A stretch of 8,592 nt of DNA, taken from an uncultured Clostridia bacterium. GTDB lineage: Bacteria > Bacillota > Clostridia > Christensenellales > Borkfalkiaceae. Below the pieces are notes generated by a model that searched no databases, was not told the DNA's origin, and saw only the letters and a list, made by a program, of their open reading frames with translations. This document shows positions 1 through 7,417 of this stretch, in pieces. Both the position numbers and the translations under genes were made by a program. Every line of letters begins with the position of its first letter. The first letter of the stretch is position 1. The stretch lies in the NCBI GenBank assembly GCA_947581885.1, contig CANPWF010000065.1:1-8592 (forward strand). Direction: 5' to 3'.

Positions 1-1
1 C

Positions 2-373
2 GGACAAGAGCTCGACGGCGTGCGCACGAGCGTCCCCGCCCTCTGCGCCCTGATAAATAGCGGCGCGATCGTCTATCCCTCTCCCGAAGCCCGCCCCAAA
101 CGCCGCAAAAAGCCCGTCTCTCCCGCGCAAAAGCAGGAGATCGCCCCCGCCGAACAGCAAGATCTTCCCGTTAAGGAGATCGTTCCTCCTCAAAGGGAAG
201 AACCCTTCCGCTGTAATCTTCTCGGAAAGCGGGTAAAAAAGCCCGTGTACGATTCGGAAGGCGTGCTCATCGCCGAGGCGGGCGAGCGCGTTTCCCCCGA
301 AATTTTATCGTTGGCACGGCGGAAAAACAGGCTCCTCGCCCTCGCCGTAAACACCCTCACCAACCTGCCTTAG
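2..373 (+). CDS. C-terminal fragment of a hypothetical protein, possibly PRC-barrel-like
   Basis: This reading frame is open from the left edge and ends at TAG (371-373), so 123 residues of a longer protein are visible; the GTG at position 20 is only an internal Val codon. The visible part has three sections. Residues 1-27 are fairly hydrophobic (a VPALCALINSGAIVY stretch). Residues about 28-70 form a Pro/Lys/Glu/Gln-rich linker that looks disordered. Residues about 71-123 form a compact module with the pattern LLGKRVKKPVYDSEG, then IAEAGERVSPE and a basic helix. The 'G-x-x-V-x-x-x-V-x-D-x-x-G-x-x-I-x-x-x-G' pattern resembles tails of clostridial PRC-barrel proteins, and similar short modules occur in other families, so the family is a weak inference. 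No membrane segment or signal is visible in this part. The gene converges on the minus-strand membrane-protein gene, and their stop codons overlap. Confidence 0.6.
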   Translation, partial: GQELDGVRTSVPALCALINSGAIVYPSPEARPKRRKKPVSPAQKQEIAPAEQQDLPVKEIVPPQREEPFRCNLLGKRVKKPVYDSEGVLIAEAGERVSPEILSLARRKNRLLALAVNTLTNLP

Positions 374-951
374 AGCTTGTATTTTGCGGTGAGGCGCAGA
401 ACGGACGCGAGCGCGTCGCTTAAAAGTTCGCCCGTCTCCTTATCGGGCGGGCGGGTACCCGCTGCCTGCACGGTGCGGGAGAGCGCGTCGAGTTCGAGGC
501 GGTCGGCGGGAGAGAGTTTTTCCCGCTCCAACTTCGCGATGAGGGATTTCGCGTGCGTAACGTCCGTCCCCTCTTCTGCTTTGGCGGGCTCGAAGCAGTT
601 CACCTTGGGGGGACGAAGCACCTCTTCCTCCTCGCGGAACATGCCGTACAACTTCTCCGCGCGGCTCTTTCGCTCCCCCTTTTTCGGAATTTTCAGGAAC
701 GTGAAGGGAAAACAGCCGATCCCGAGAACGAAAAAGAGAAAAAGATAGCAGAACGCGGCGGGAACTTCTCCGCACGCCATCAAAAATCCCCCGACGGCTC
801 CGAGAAGGGAAACGGTCGGAAGGTAGAATTTCTTCCTCCGAAGAAGTCCGCAAAAAATCGCGGATACGGGCACGAGGGCGGGCAAGAGAAGAAGGGGCAC
901 CCATGCGGGCACGCGGGCGCAAAGGTTCAACCACGCCAAAAAGATTTCCAT
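370..951 (-). CDS. Hypothetical protein with three membrane segments and a charged cytoplasmic tail
   Basis: The product is 193 residues from the ATG at 951-949. A TTG at 957 would add two residues, but it lies in the U-tract of the upstream hairpin only 2 nt from the GGGAG ribosome binding site. The ATG has 8 nt spacing and is preferred. Hydrophobic segments lie at about residues 17-37, 43-61 and 63-86, with RRKK (38-41) between the first two. The remaining residues, about 87-193, are hydrophilic and helical, starting with a basic stretch (KIPKKGERK), so the tail is probably cytoplasmic by the positive-inside rule. I recognise no catalytic motif and no family. It lies 79 nt downstream of addA on the same strand but behind a terminator-like hairpin, so expression may depend on readthrough or on a promoter I cannot see. 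Its TAA stop overlaps the stop of the convergent gene. Function is unknown. Confidence 0.72.
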   Translation of the reverse strand: MEIFLAWLNLCARVPAWVPLLLLPALVPVSAIFCGLLRRKKFYLPTVSLLGAVGGFLMACGEVPAAFCYLFLFFVLGIGCFPFTFLKIPKKGERKSRAEKLYGMFREEEEVLRPPKVNCFEPAKAEEGTDVTHAKSLIAKLEREKLSPADRLELDALSRTVQAAGTRPPDKETGELLSDALASVLRLTAKYKL

Positions 952-993
952 AAACAAAACTCCCGCTTCAAGGATAGCCGAGGGAAGCGGGAG
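952..993 (-). terminator. Rho-independent terminator after addA
   Basis: Read on the minus strand, CTCCCGCTTC (993-984) pairs perfectly with GAAGCGGGAG (969-960) around a 14-nt loop. TTTTGTTT follows directly. This is the classical form of an intrinsic terminator, and it starts 37 nt after the addA stop codon, so it most likely ends the addBA transcript. Read on the plus strand, the same stem is followed by AATTTTT, so it could act weakly in both directions. Unusually, the U-tract runs straight into the ATG of the next gene, leaving almost no room for a separate leader. Confidence 0.75.
960..964 (-). promoter_or_regulatory. Ribosome binding site of the membrane-protein gene, buried in a hairpin arm
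   Basis: GGGAG on the minus strand lies 8 nt before the ATG at 951-949 and is the only good Shine-Dalgarno match. It forms the end of the 3' arm of the hairpin at 960-993, so it would be base-paired whenever that hairpin forms. This supports the ATG over the TTG at 957. Confidence 0.5.
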
Positions 994-1030
994 AATTTTT
1001 GAGGATTTTGTCGGGAAAGGGCGAATTCTT

Positions 1031-4000
1031 TCACATTTTTATCTCGCGGAGCAGGGCGAGGTTGACGATGGTCGCCGTTATGTCCTCTTCCTTCGCCCCC
1101 AAGATCTTCGCCGTCGCCTTCTTGTAGAGCAAAATTTGCGGGGCATAGTGCCTTTTCAGGCTCTCGTCCGTCCGCGCGGAGAACTTGTAATCGACGATGC
1201 GGTAGTTTCCGTTCTCCTCGACGAGAAGGTCGATCGCGCCCTGATAGATGACCTCGTCGTCCGAATCGAGCCCAAGCATCTCTCGGGCGGGAAGTTTCAG
1301 GAGGAATTTCTGTTCGCGGAACATCGTTTTCCCTTTGAGCTGCATGCAGGGCAGGGCGAGGATAGCGCGAAGTTTCTTTTCGTCGAGCAATGCTATTTGT
1401 TCTTTGGAAAGGAGCCCTTCTTCTTCCATCCGTTCGAGCTCTTTTTTCACGTCCTCGCCGAAGCGAACGTATTGCAGGAAGGCGTGATACGCCGTCCCGA
1501 TCTCGGCGGAGGTGCCGTATTTCGCCTCTTCGTCCCGTTCGAAGTCCTCTTCGCCTTGGCGCAGAAGGTCGGTCGCGGAGCTCTTGACGGGCGTATCCGC
1601 CGCCCCCGCGAAGGCGTAGGGCATATGGAAGCAAGAGAGCACCTTCTCCTTCCCCGCGGGGTCGGGGGCGATGGGCAAAATCTCCCGTTTGGGCGGCTCC
1701 GTTCCCCCCGTTTCGCGCACGAAATAGTCGGCGCAGGCGGAGCAATCGATGAGTTCGGAATAGCGGTTGGGGGTGAAGGGGGGTACCGAGCGGTCCCTCT
1801 CCTCGAAGAGAAGATAGAGGCGGTACTTCGCGCGGGTCATGGCGACGTAGAGAAGGTTCCTCTCCCCCACGCACTCCTCTTCCCGCCGAACGAGGATGGA
1901 AGCCCTTCTCAGGATATTCCCCGAGACGATCTTCTTTTTCACGTCATAGCTCTTCAAAGCGAGCCCGAAACGGTCCGTCCAAAGGATCTCGTCCGAATCG
2001 ACGCTGTGGAAGGTCTCGTCCATCCCCGCGAGGAACACGACGGGGTATTCGAGCCCCTTGGAGGCGTGCATGGTGACGACTTTCACCGCGCCCTCCGCGT
2101 CCCCGCCCGCATAGCGGAGGGTGTTCCCCGTCGCTTTGAGGCGGGCGAGGAAGGCATGCACGCTCCCGCACGATTCCGCTTCGGCGAGCAGCCGCCGCAC
2201 CCGCGCAAGGCGGAGTTCCCCGTCCCGCTTGGAGGCGATCTGCGCTTCCAATCCAAGAGACAAAAGTACCCCCGCCGTCTCCGCGGCGTTGTGCGTCCGC
2301 GCGTAATCGCGAAGGGATTCGGTGAGTCGGAAGAAGGAATTGAGCTTTTCCGCGATCCCGTCCGTCCTCTCCTCCGCATATGTTCTGCACGCCTCGCGGA
2401 AGGTAGATGAAGAGGTTTTCAGCCTGATCTCGGCGAGCTCTTCCTCCGTCATCCCCCCCGCCGCGGACAGAAGAAAACTTGCGAGCGGGATGTCCTGCTC
2501 GGCGTTGTCGAGATAGGAGAGCGCGTCGAGCACCAGCCGCGCCTCGAAGAAATCGCAGACATTGACCTCGTTGGTGGTGGTGACGGGAATATCCCTCTTT
2601 TCGAGGGCGCGGACGATCTCGGAGGCGAGGGACGACCGCTTGCGGACGAGCACGGCGATGTCGCCGAAGGTTACCCTCTTTTCTGTCCCTTGGTCGGCAT
2701 CGAAGTAGGTTCCCGAAGAGACTTCTTCCTCGATGAGCGCGGCGACGCGTTCGGCGGTGGGATCGGGTTTTTCCGCACCCATGTCCCCTAAAACGGTGTA
2801 AACACCGCGATTTTCGGGCTTCTCCGCACTCGTCTTTGCGACTTCGACGAACTTCACTTCCCCCCTGTTTTCCCCGTATCTCGCGCCGCCCCGCATCGGG
2901 AGATATCCTTCCCGCGAGGCGAACACGTCGTTCACCGCCTGCAAGACGGCGGAGGAGGAACGGAAGTTCTCGGAGAGAGTGAGAGAAACGGGGAGCGTCT
3001 GCGTCTTTTTATCGAAAAAGCCCGAATTGCTCCCGCGGAAGGCATAGATCGCCTGTTTGCTGTCCCCGACAAAGAACACGTCGCCGCCGCCGAAAGCGGA
3101 GAGGATCCTGTCCTGCACGGGGTTGATATCCTGATATTCGTCCACGAACACATACCGATAGCGGGAAGAGAGTTCGGCGCGGGTGTTCTCGTCCGAGAGT
3201 ACCTTCAAGGCGAGATGTTCGAGGTCGTTGTAGTCGAGGACGTTCTCCTCCTCTTTGAGGCGGGAATACGCGTCGTCGAAGCGGGAGACGAGAGAGCAGA
3301 GCGCGTCCCCGCACCGTTCGGCAAGAAGGCATCTGTTTTTCTCCTCTTCGGGGGATAAAAAGGCGTTCAATTCCCGCAGAATGCCTCTTGTCTCCGCCGC
3401 CGCGGACGAGAGAAGATTGAGCATTTGCAAGGTCTCCCCCTCCGCCTTTGCCTTGCTCGGCATGGTGGGGATTGAGCCTTCCGCCCGCGAGATCATGGTG
3501 AAGAGATCGGGCGCACGGAGATTTTCCCCGATCTCGAAGATAGCGTTGGCGACGAGTTCCGCCCGCTTGTTCCCTTCGAGAAAAGCCGCCGCCCGCTCCG
3601 CCCTTTGGCACGCCTCTTCGATACGGCGAAGGAAGTCCTTTTTCACCTCTTCGCACCCCTCTTCATAGCGGGACGGACGGGGAGAAAGGAGAGCCTTGTA
3701 GTCCGCGTTTTCGCGCACCTTGTCGTATAACGTGAGGATATGTTCGCGCAAACGAGCGTCCTTTTTGCGGAAATACACGGGAAGAAGTGCCATGAGATCA
3801 GAGTCCTTCTTCTCGTAAGCGTCCTCGAGGACTTCGTCGACGGCGCGGGAGCGGAGCGCGCTTCCCACGGGGTCGTCGGGGGCGATGATGCGGTAGGAAG
3901 CGTCTACCCCCGCGAGGAAGAAATTGGCACGCACGAGGCGGGCGCAGAAGGCATGGAGGGTGCTTACCTGCGCCAAGGGAAGGGCGGCGAGCTGTTCTTT

Positions 4001-4252
4001 GAGCCGTTTTTTGTCCTCTCCCGTCGCACTCCCGAGCCCTTCGATGAGGGCAGAACGGAGCCTGTCCCGCATCTGCGCCGCCGCCTTCTCGGTGAAGGTG
4101 ACGGCGAGCACCGAACGCACGTCCGCGCCCCCCAGAATGAGGGAGACGAGCCGCTTTATCATGACGAAGGTCTTGCCGCTCCCCGCCGAGGCGGAGACGA
4201 TGACCTGCCCGCGGGCGGAAATGGCGGCCTCTTGTTCTTTGGTAAGGTTCAT
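1031..4252 (-). CDS. addA: AddA: ATP-dependent helicase/nuclease subunit A
   Basis: The product is 1073 residues; well-studied Bacillus AddA is about 1230, so this is a compact version. It is an SF1A (UvrD/RecB-like) helicase with a C-terminal RecB-type nuclease domain, acting with AddB in the cytoplasm to unwind and resect double-strand DNA breaks for RecA loading. Visible motifs: Q-motif TKEQEAA (4-10), Walker A SASAGSGKT (20-28), motif Ia VTFTEKAA (51-58), motif Ib STLHAFC, Walker B DEYQD (371-375), motif III GDSKQAIYAFRG, motif IV ENFRSS, motif V VTMHASKGLEY (726-736) and motif VI VAMTRAK (about 803-809). The nuclease site has H923, D1008, the DYK motif (D1021, K1023) and Q1039, all intact. 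The start at 4252 fits the family N-terminus, which begins a few residues before the Q-motif. It also has GGAGG 7 nt upstream and overlaps the addB stop as ATGA. The frame stays open back to 4369, but that extension lies inside addB and is Arg/Gly-rich shadow sequence. The pair is transcribed from the addB promoter. Confidence 0.97.
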   Translation of the reverse strand: MNLTKEQEAAISARGQVIVSASAGSGKTFVMIKRLVSLILGGADVRSVLAVTFTEKAAAQMRDRLRSALIEGLGSATGEDKKRLKEQLAALPLAQVSTLHAFCARLVRANFFLAGVDASYRIIAPDDPVGSALRSRAVDEVLEDAYEKKDSDLMALLPVYFRKKDARLREHILTLYDKVRENADYKALLSPRPSRYEEGCEEVKKDFLRRIEEACQRAERAAAFLEGNKRAELVANAIFEIGENLRAPDLFTMISRAEGSIPTMPSKAKAEGETLQMLNLLSSAAAETRGILRELNAFLSPEEEKNRCLLAERCGDALCSLVSRFDDAYSRLKEEENVLDYNDLEHLALKVLSDENTRAELSSRYRYVFVDEYQDINPVQDRILSAFGGGDVFFVGDSKQAIYAFRGSNSGFFDKKTQTLPVSLTLSENFRSSSAVLQAVNDVFASREGYLPMRGGARYGENRGEVKFVEVAKTSAEKPENRGVYTVLGDMGAEKPDPTAERVAALIEEEVSSGTYFDADQGTEKRVTFGDIAVLVRKRSSLASEIVRALEKRDIPVTTTNEVNVCDFFEARLVLDALSYLDNAEQDIPLASFLLSAAGGMTEEELAEIRLKTSSSTFREACRTYAEERTDGIAEKLNSFFRLTESLRDYARTHNAAETAGVLLSLGLEAQIASKRDGELRLARVRRLLAEAESCGSVHAFLARLKATGNTLRYAGGDAEGAVKVVTMHASKGLEYPVVFLAGMDETFHSVDSDEILWTDRFGLALKSYDVKKKIVSGNILRRASILVRREEECVGERNLLYVAMTRAKYRLYLLFEERDRSVPPFTPNRYSELIDCSACADYFVRETGGTEPPKREILPIAPDPAGKEKVLSCFHMPYAFAGAADTPVKSSATDLLRQGEEDFERDEEAKYGTSAEIGTAYHAFLQYVRFGEDVKKELERMEEEGLLSKEQIALLDEKKLRAILALPCMQLKGKTMFREQKFLLKLPAREMLGLDSDDEVIYQGAIDLLVEENGNYRIVDYKFSARTDESLKRHYAPQILLYKKATAKILGAKEEDITATIVNLALLREIKM

Positions 4253-7200
4253 CGTTTTTCCTCCCGCGCCCCTTCGGCGATGGCGGCGATCTCCGCGCAC
4301 GTTGCCGCGGGTGCCTTTCTCGGCACGCCCGTAAAGCCGCACATGCCCTTGAATTTGCAATATTCGCACGCGCCCTCATAGGGGGAAGGCGAGACGTTCC
4401 CCGCCTTCATCTCCTCTTTCGCGCCCTCGGATACGAGCACGGCGTAGGAGAGAAACTTTTCAAAGCGTTCGCTCGGGAGCCCGTTCTTCCCCGCGCCGCC
4501 CCCGTCGTAATACGCGCTCTTGCCCTCGGTGTGCGAGGGATCCATGCGGCGGCGCACCTCTTCGTCCTCGCTGAAAAAGCCCTGCATGCGGAACTTCCCT
4601 TCCCCCTCTTTGGTGTAGGAATCGGCGGCGGGGAAATAGAACGCGCCCGCAGGGGTCTTTCCCTCGGAAGCCCCGAGAAGATACAGTTCGAGCTGCAACC
4701 TTCTGCCCGTATAGTAGGCGGTGGGCGATTGGTCGAAACCGCCCGTCTTGTAGTCGATGACGCGGACGTACTCCTCCGAACCGTCGATGCGGTCCGCCCT
4801 GCCCTTCATGGAGAGCATGGGGAGCCTTACGTCCCGCTCCGCCCCCTCCACGCGGAAGAGGGAATCGGCGAGTTGGCGATACGCCGCGGCGGTGACTTCG
4901 GAGCACTCCTTCACCAGCCATTCGCCCGTATATTCCCCTTCGCCCGTATCCCCGAAGGCGGAGTAGCGGGGGGAAGAGAGAAGTTCTTTTGCTTTCTGTC
5001 CGGCGAGCGTTCTACATTCCTCTTCGCTCTTTACCTCGTTGAAGGAAGCGGCGACGGCGGCGAGCACTTCATGCACGAAACTGCCCGCGTCCGCCTCGAC
5101 GACCCGTCTCTCTTCCCGATCTTTCAGCCGAAGGGCACGCTCCATAAAGCCCGCGTAGGGGCATTCGAAATACTTTTCGAGAAGGGTGGGCGAGATCTCC
5201 CCCCGAAAGACGAGATCGGAAAAGGAAGGCACGGGCCTCTTTTCGCCGCCCGCAAGCAGCTCTTCCGCCAATCTCCCCTCTCCGCTTTCAATGAGGGCTT
5301 CCCGCACGGCGGAAAACCGTTCGCCGTCCGTGTTCCCCGTTCCGCTCCGCATGCCCCGCTCGTAGCGGTCGCGATAGCGAAGCATGGCAAGGAGCGCGGG
5401 CACCCGTTCACAGCAATCGTAGGGGAAGAGCTCGGGAAGGGGAGGAAGAAGGAACGCGCCGCGGAGATAGCTCAACGCCTCGCTCGGGCGGGCTTCCTTG
5501 CCGCCGAAGCGTTCGGGGCAAGAGACGAACAGTTCGTCCGTAAAGGCGCAGAGGTTGAGGGCAAGGCTCTCGCGGGCACGCGCATTGACGACGGCGATCG
5601 CGGGCTCGATCTGCACGCGGAGGCGGGAAAGCCGCTCCATTTCGCCGTCCGAGATGACCGCCGTATCCTGCGAGACGCGGGGAAGCGCGTCCGTCAAAGA
5701 GATGCCGAACACGAGCTTTGCCTCCGAGATCTTGCTCTCGGTGATGTCCCCCACGAACACCGCGTCCCCGCGGCGGGGAAGGACGGAGACTTCGATCGCT
5801 TCGAGTGCGCTCCGAAGAAGGGTGGAAAATTCGCGGGCGGTGAGCACTTCTTCCCCCGCAATGGAAGAAAATTCTTCGAGCGTCTTGTCGAGCGTGTCGA
5901 GGGAGAGAAACGCCCGCTCTTCGCCGTCGCGGCGGGAGGCAAGTTCCTCGGTGACCCTCTCCGCGTCCGTGAATGCGAGCAAATTCCGAACGGCTTGCAC
6001 GAAAACGTTCGCCGTCCCCTTCCGGGGGACAAGGGACAAAATGGCGCGGATCTTTTCTCGGCAGGCGAGCAGGGCTTCCCGATCGTATCCCTTCACCGCC
6101 TCGCCCGATTTGATCTCGCGGTTCACCGCGCCGCGGTAGCCGCCGTAGCGCAGAAGATAGTTGCGGTATTCGTCGGCGTTCCCGAAGTACAATCCCGAGA
6201 GAACAGCGTCGATCGAAGCCCCCGTTCCCCCGTCCGAGACGGCGGAGAGCACGTCGAGCGCGAACATGCAGAAGGGGTGCTCGGAATAGGGCTTCTTGCG
6301 GTCGGCATAGTAGGGAACAGAGAACGCGTCGAACACCCTGCCGACCGTCAAAAAACTCTCCGAGGAGGGCACGAGCACGGCGATGTCGCGGAACCGTATT
6401 CCCTTTTCATAGACCTCTTTCTTGATGAGCGCGGCGACCGCTTCCGCCTCCCTCGCCTCGTCCTTTGCGGTGAAGGCGCGGATGGAATGCACTTCCTGTT
6501 TTGCGCGGGAAAAGACTTCGGGCGAGAAGAGTGCCCCGCGGAGGGAGAGCGCGTCGCCTCGCAGTTCGCACGGCATGCGCACCGTTCTCGTCTCCCCGCA
6601 CTCCTTGGCGATACGGACAAACGCGCTTATCGCCTCATTCGTGTAGATCTCCCCTTCCCCCGCGATGAGAATGCCCGAAGTAGATCTTGCATTGAGGCAC
6701 GCCGCCCGCACCCCTTCGAGGGCTTGACGGGTGAAGGAGGGAAAGGCGAAGAACATCACGTTGACATCCTTCAATTCCTCGGAGAGCTTTTCGGGGAGAA
6801 GGGAGAGGTAGCCGTTCTCGTCGAGAAGTCCCCTTCCCCGCAAAAAGTCGTTGTATTTTTCGAAGAGCGTTGCGAGATCGAAGAGCTTTCCGCGAAGGGT
6901 GCCCTCCGTCTCTTCCGCCCCCATGCGGAGCGCGTCGGCATCCACGCAGGAGGCGGAGAGCTGGGCGAGCGTTTCATACACCGCCTGCGCCGACCGCTGC
7001 CCGAACACGCGGAGCCCCTCCGTCGTCCGAAGGAGGGAAGAGACCGCCATCACGGATGCCTGTTTGGAGATCACCCGCTTTTCTCCCGAAAGGAAGCGGG
7101 CGAACGTCGTCACTTCCGTCCGCATCGTGCCGCCGATGCGGGAGAGCACGGCACGCTCCGCAAGCAGGGTGAGCCTGTCCTCGCAGAACACGAGATTGCG

Positions 7201-7287
7201 CCCCCCTTCCCGTTCCCGTTTTTCCGCCCACTGCGCGAGTGCGTCGAGCGCGTCGCGGAGCGTGGACGCTCCGATCACCGTCGTCAT
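4249..7287 (-). CDS. addB: AddB: helicase-nuclease subunit B, iron-sulphur nuclease
   Basis: The product is 1012 residues from the ATG at 7287 (Bacillus AddB is about 1170). AddB partners AddA; in Bacillus it has a non-motor helicase-like fold involved in Chi recognition and a nuclease that cuts one strand. Visible features: an N-terminal helicase-like region with VTTFARFLSGE; a conserved-looking block with DIAVLVP (301-307) followed by YADRKKPYSEHP; a VFVGDIT block (about 510-516); then the nuclease domain (about 695-1000). The nuclease carries H739, D832 in GRADRID, the DYK motif (D845, K847) and Q865. Four cysteines, C709 and the C-x2-C-x5-C set C974, C977 and C983, match the known AddB iron-sulphur cluster spacing. 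No GxGKT P-loop is found near the N-terminus, where many AddB proteins have one. The ATG at 7314 would add nine residues (MEKNRHGED) but overlaps the -10 box and lacks a ribosome binding site. It is the first gene of the addBA operon. Confidence 0.95.
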   Translation of the reverse strand: MTTVIGASTLRDALDALAQWAEKREREGGRNLVFCEDRLTLLAERAVLSRIGGTMRTEVTTFARFLSGEKRVISKQASVMAVSSLLRTTEGLRVFGQRSAQAVYETLAQLSASCVDADALRMGAEETEGTLRGKLFDLATLFEKYNDFLRGRGLLDENGYLSLLPEKLSEELKDVNVMFFAFPSFTRQALEGVRAACLNARSTSGILIAGEGEIYTNEAISAFVRIAKECGETRTVRMPCELRGDALSLRGALFSPEVFSRAKQEVHSIRAFTAKDEAREAEAVAALIKKEVYEKGIRFRDIAVLVPSSESFLTVGRVFDAFSVPYYADRKKPYSEHPFCMFALDVLSAVSDGGTGASIDAVLSGLYFGNADEYRNYLLRYGGYRGAVNREIKSGEAVKGYDREALLACREKIRAILSLVPRKGTANVFVQAVRNLLAFTDAERVTEELASRRDGEERAFLSLDTLDKTLEEFSSIAGEEVLTAREFSTLLRSALEAIEVSVLPRRGDAVFVGDITESKISEAKLVFGISLTDALPRVSQDTAVISDGEMERLSRLRVQIEPAIAVVNARARESLALNLCAFTDELFVSCPERFGGKEARPSEALSYLRGAFLLPPLPELFPYDCCERVPALLAMLRYRDRYERGMRSGTGNTDGERFSAVREALIESGEGRLAEELLAGGEKRPVPSFSDLVFRGEISPTLLEKYFECPYAGFMERALRLKDREERRVVEADAGSFVHEVLAAVAASFNEVKSEEECRTLAGQKAKELLSSPRYSAFGDTGEGEYTGEWLVKECSEVTAAAYRQLADSLFRVEGAERDVRLPMLSMKGRADRIDGSEEYVRVIDYKTGGFDQSPTAYYTGRRLQLELYLLGASEGKTPAGAFYFPAADSYTKEGEGKFRMQGFFSEDEEVRRRMDPSHTEGKSAYYDGGGAGKNGLPSERFEKFLSYAVLVSEGAKEEMKAGNVSPSPYEGACEYCKFKGMCGFTGVPRKAPAATCAEIAAIAEGAREEKR
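4260..4264 (-). promoter_or_regulatory. Ribosome binding site of addA
   Basis: GGAGG on the minus strand lies 7 nt before the ATG at 4252-4250, within the last codons of addB. It decides in favour of this start over the longer open frame reaching 4369. The ATG and the addB TGA share bases (ATGA, 4252-4249), the usual arrangement for coupled translation of subunits made in fixed ratio. Confidence 0.85.
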
Positions 7288-7289
7288 AT

Positions 7290-7296
7290 CTTCTCC
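7290..7296 (-). promoter_or_regulatory. Ribosome binding site deciding the addB start
   Basis: GGAGAAG on the minus strand leaves 5 nt between its GGAG core and the ATG at 7287-7285. The in-frame ATG 27 nt further upstream (7314-7312) has only a weak GAG in its leader. With the promoter at 7313-7321, transcription would start near 7306, which leaves the upstream ATG outside the message. Confidence 0.7.
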
Positions 7297-7312
7297 ATGT
7301 CTGTTTTTTTCC

Positions 7313-7321
7313 ATTATATCA
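7313..7321 (-). promoter_or_regulatory. Extended -10 promoter of addBA
   Basis: On the minus strand the sequence reads TGATATAAT: a perfect TATAAT (7318-7313) with a TGN extension (7321-7319). The -35 region at 17-bp spacing (7341-7336, CCGAAA) is poor, which is typical when an extended -10 is present. The predicted transcription start is about 7306-7304, giving a short leader of about 20 nt that holds the GGAGAAG site. A weak -35 suggests modest housekeeping-level expression. Confidence 0.65.
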
Positions 7322-7328
7322 TACTCGG

Positions 7329-7340
7329 CGAAAAATTTCG
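7329..7340. repeat. Short inverted repeat between the divergent promoters
   Basis: CGAAA and TTTCG flank a 2-nt AA centre and overlap the -35 region of the addBA promoter. It could be an operator half-site pair, but five-base arms in an A+T-rich spacer arise easily by chance. It does not match the Bacillus-type SOS box (CGAAC-N4-GTTCG). Confidence 0.25.
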
Positions 7341-7360
7341 GAGATTTCTACGCATTTATT

Positions 7361-7389
7361 TTTACAAAATCAAAAAAATATGCTATAAT
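7361..7389 (+). promoter_or_regulatory. Sigma-A-type promoter of the lipoprotein gene
   Basis: TTTACA (7361-7366) and TATAAT (7384-7389) are separated by exactly 17 bp, with TGC just before the -10 box giving an extended -10. This is close to the vegetative consensus (5 of 6 and 6 of 6). Transcription should start near 7396, about 22 nt before the ATG. The leader contains a small hairpin-capable sequence, CGAAG-TTAT-CTTCG (7395-7408), ending at the GGAGG ribosome binding site. An A/T-rich stretch lies upstream of and within the spacer. Confidence 0.8.
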
Positions 7390-7417
7390 AGCCGCGAAGT
7401 TATCTTCGGAGGTCTCC

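Noticed and set aside
320..369. A possible terminator for the minus-strand membrane-protein gene, with a TGTTTTT tract inside the plus-strand gene
   Set aside because: The only stem before the T-run is about three base pairs (GGC/GCC), too weak to call.
1136..2410. A plus-strand open frame of 424 codons opposite addA
   Set aside because: It has the same codon-aligned antisense explanation as the addB shadow. It has no domain pattern, and addA on the other strand has every expected motif.
4253..4369. An N-terminal extension of addA of 39 residues
   Set aside because: It lies wholly within the end of addB, is Arg/Gly-rich, and does not fit the AddA N-terminus, which begins just before the Q-motif. 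The ATG at 4252 has its own GGAGG.
7329..7340. An SOS (LexA) box in front of addBA
   Set aside because: The arms are CGAAA/TTTCG with 2-nt spacing, not the CGAAC-N4-GTTCG pattern, so SOS control is not supported.
6851..7417. An upstream extension of the lipoprotein frame, starting inside addB
   Set aside because: The extension is Ser/Arg-rich shadow sequence. The promoter, GGAGG site and signal peptide all place the real start at 7418.
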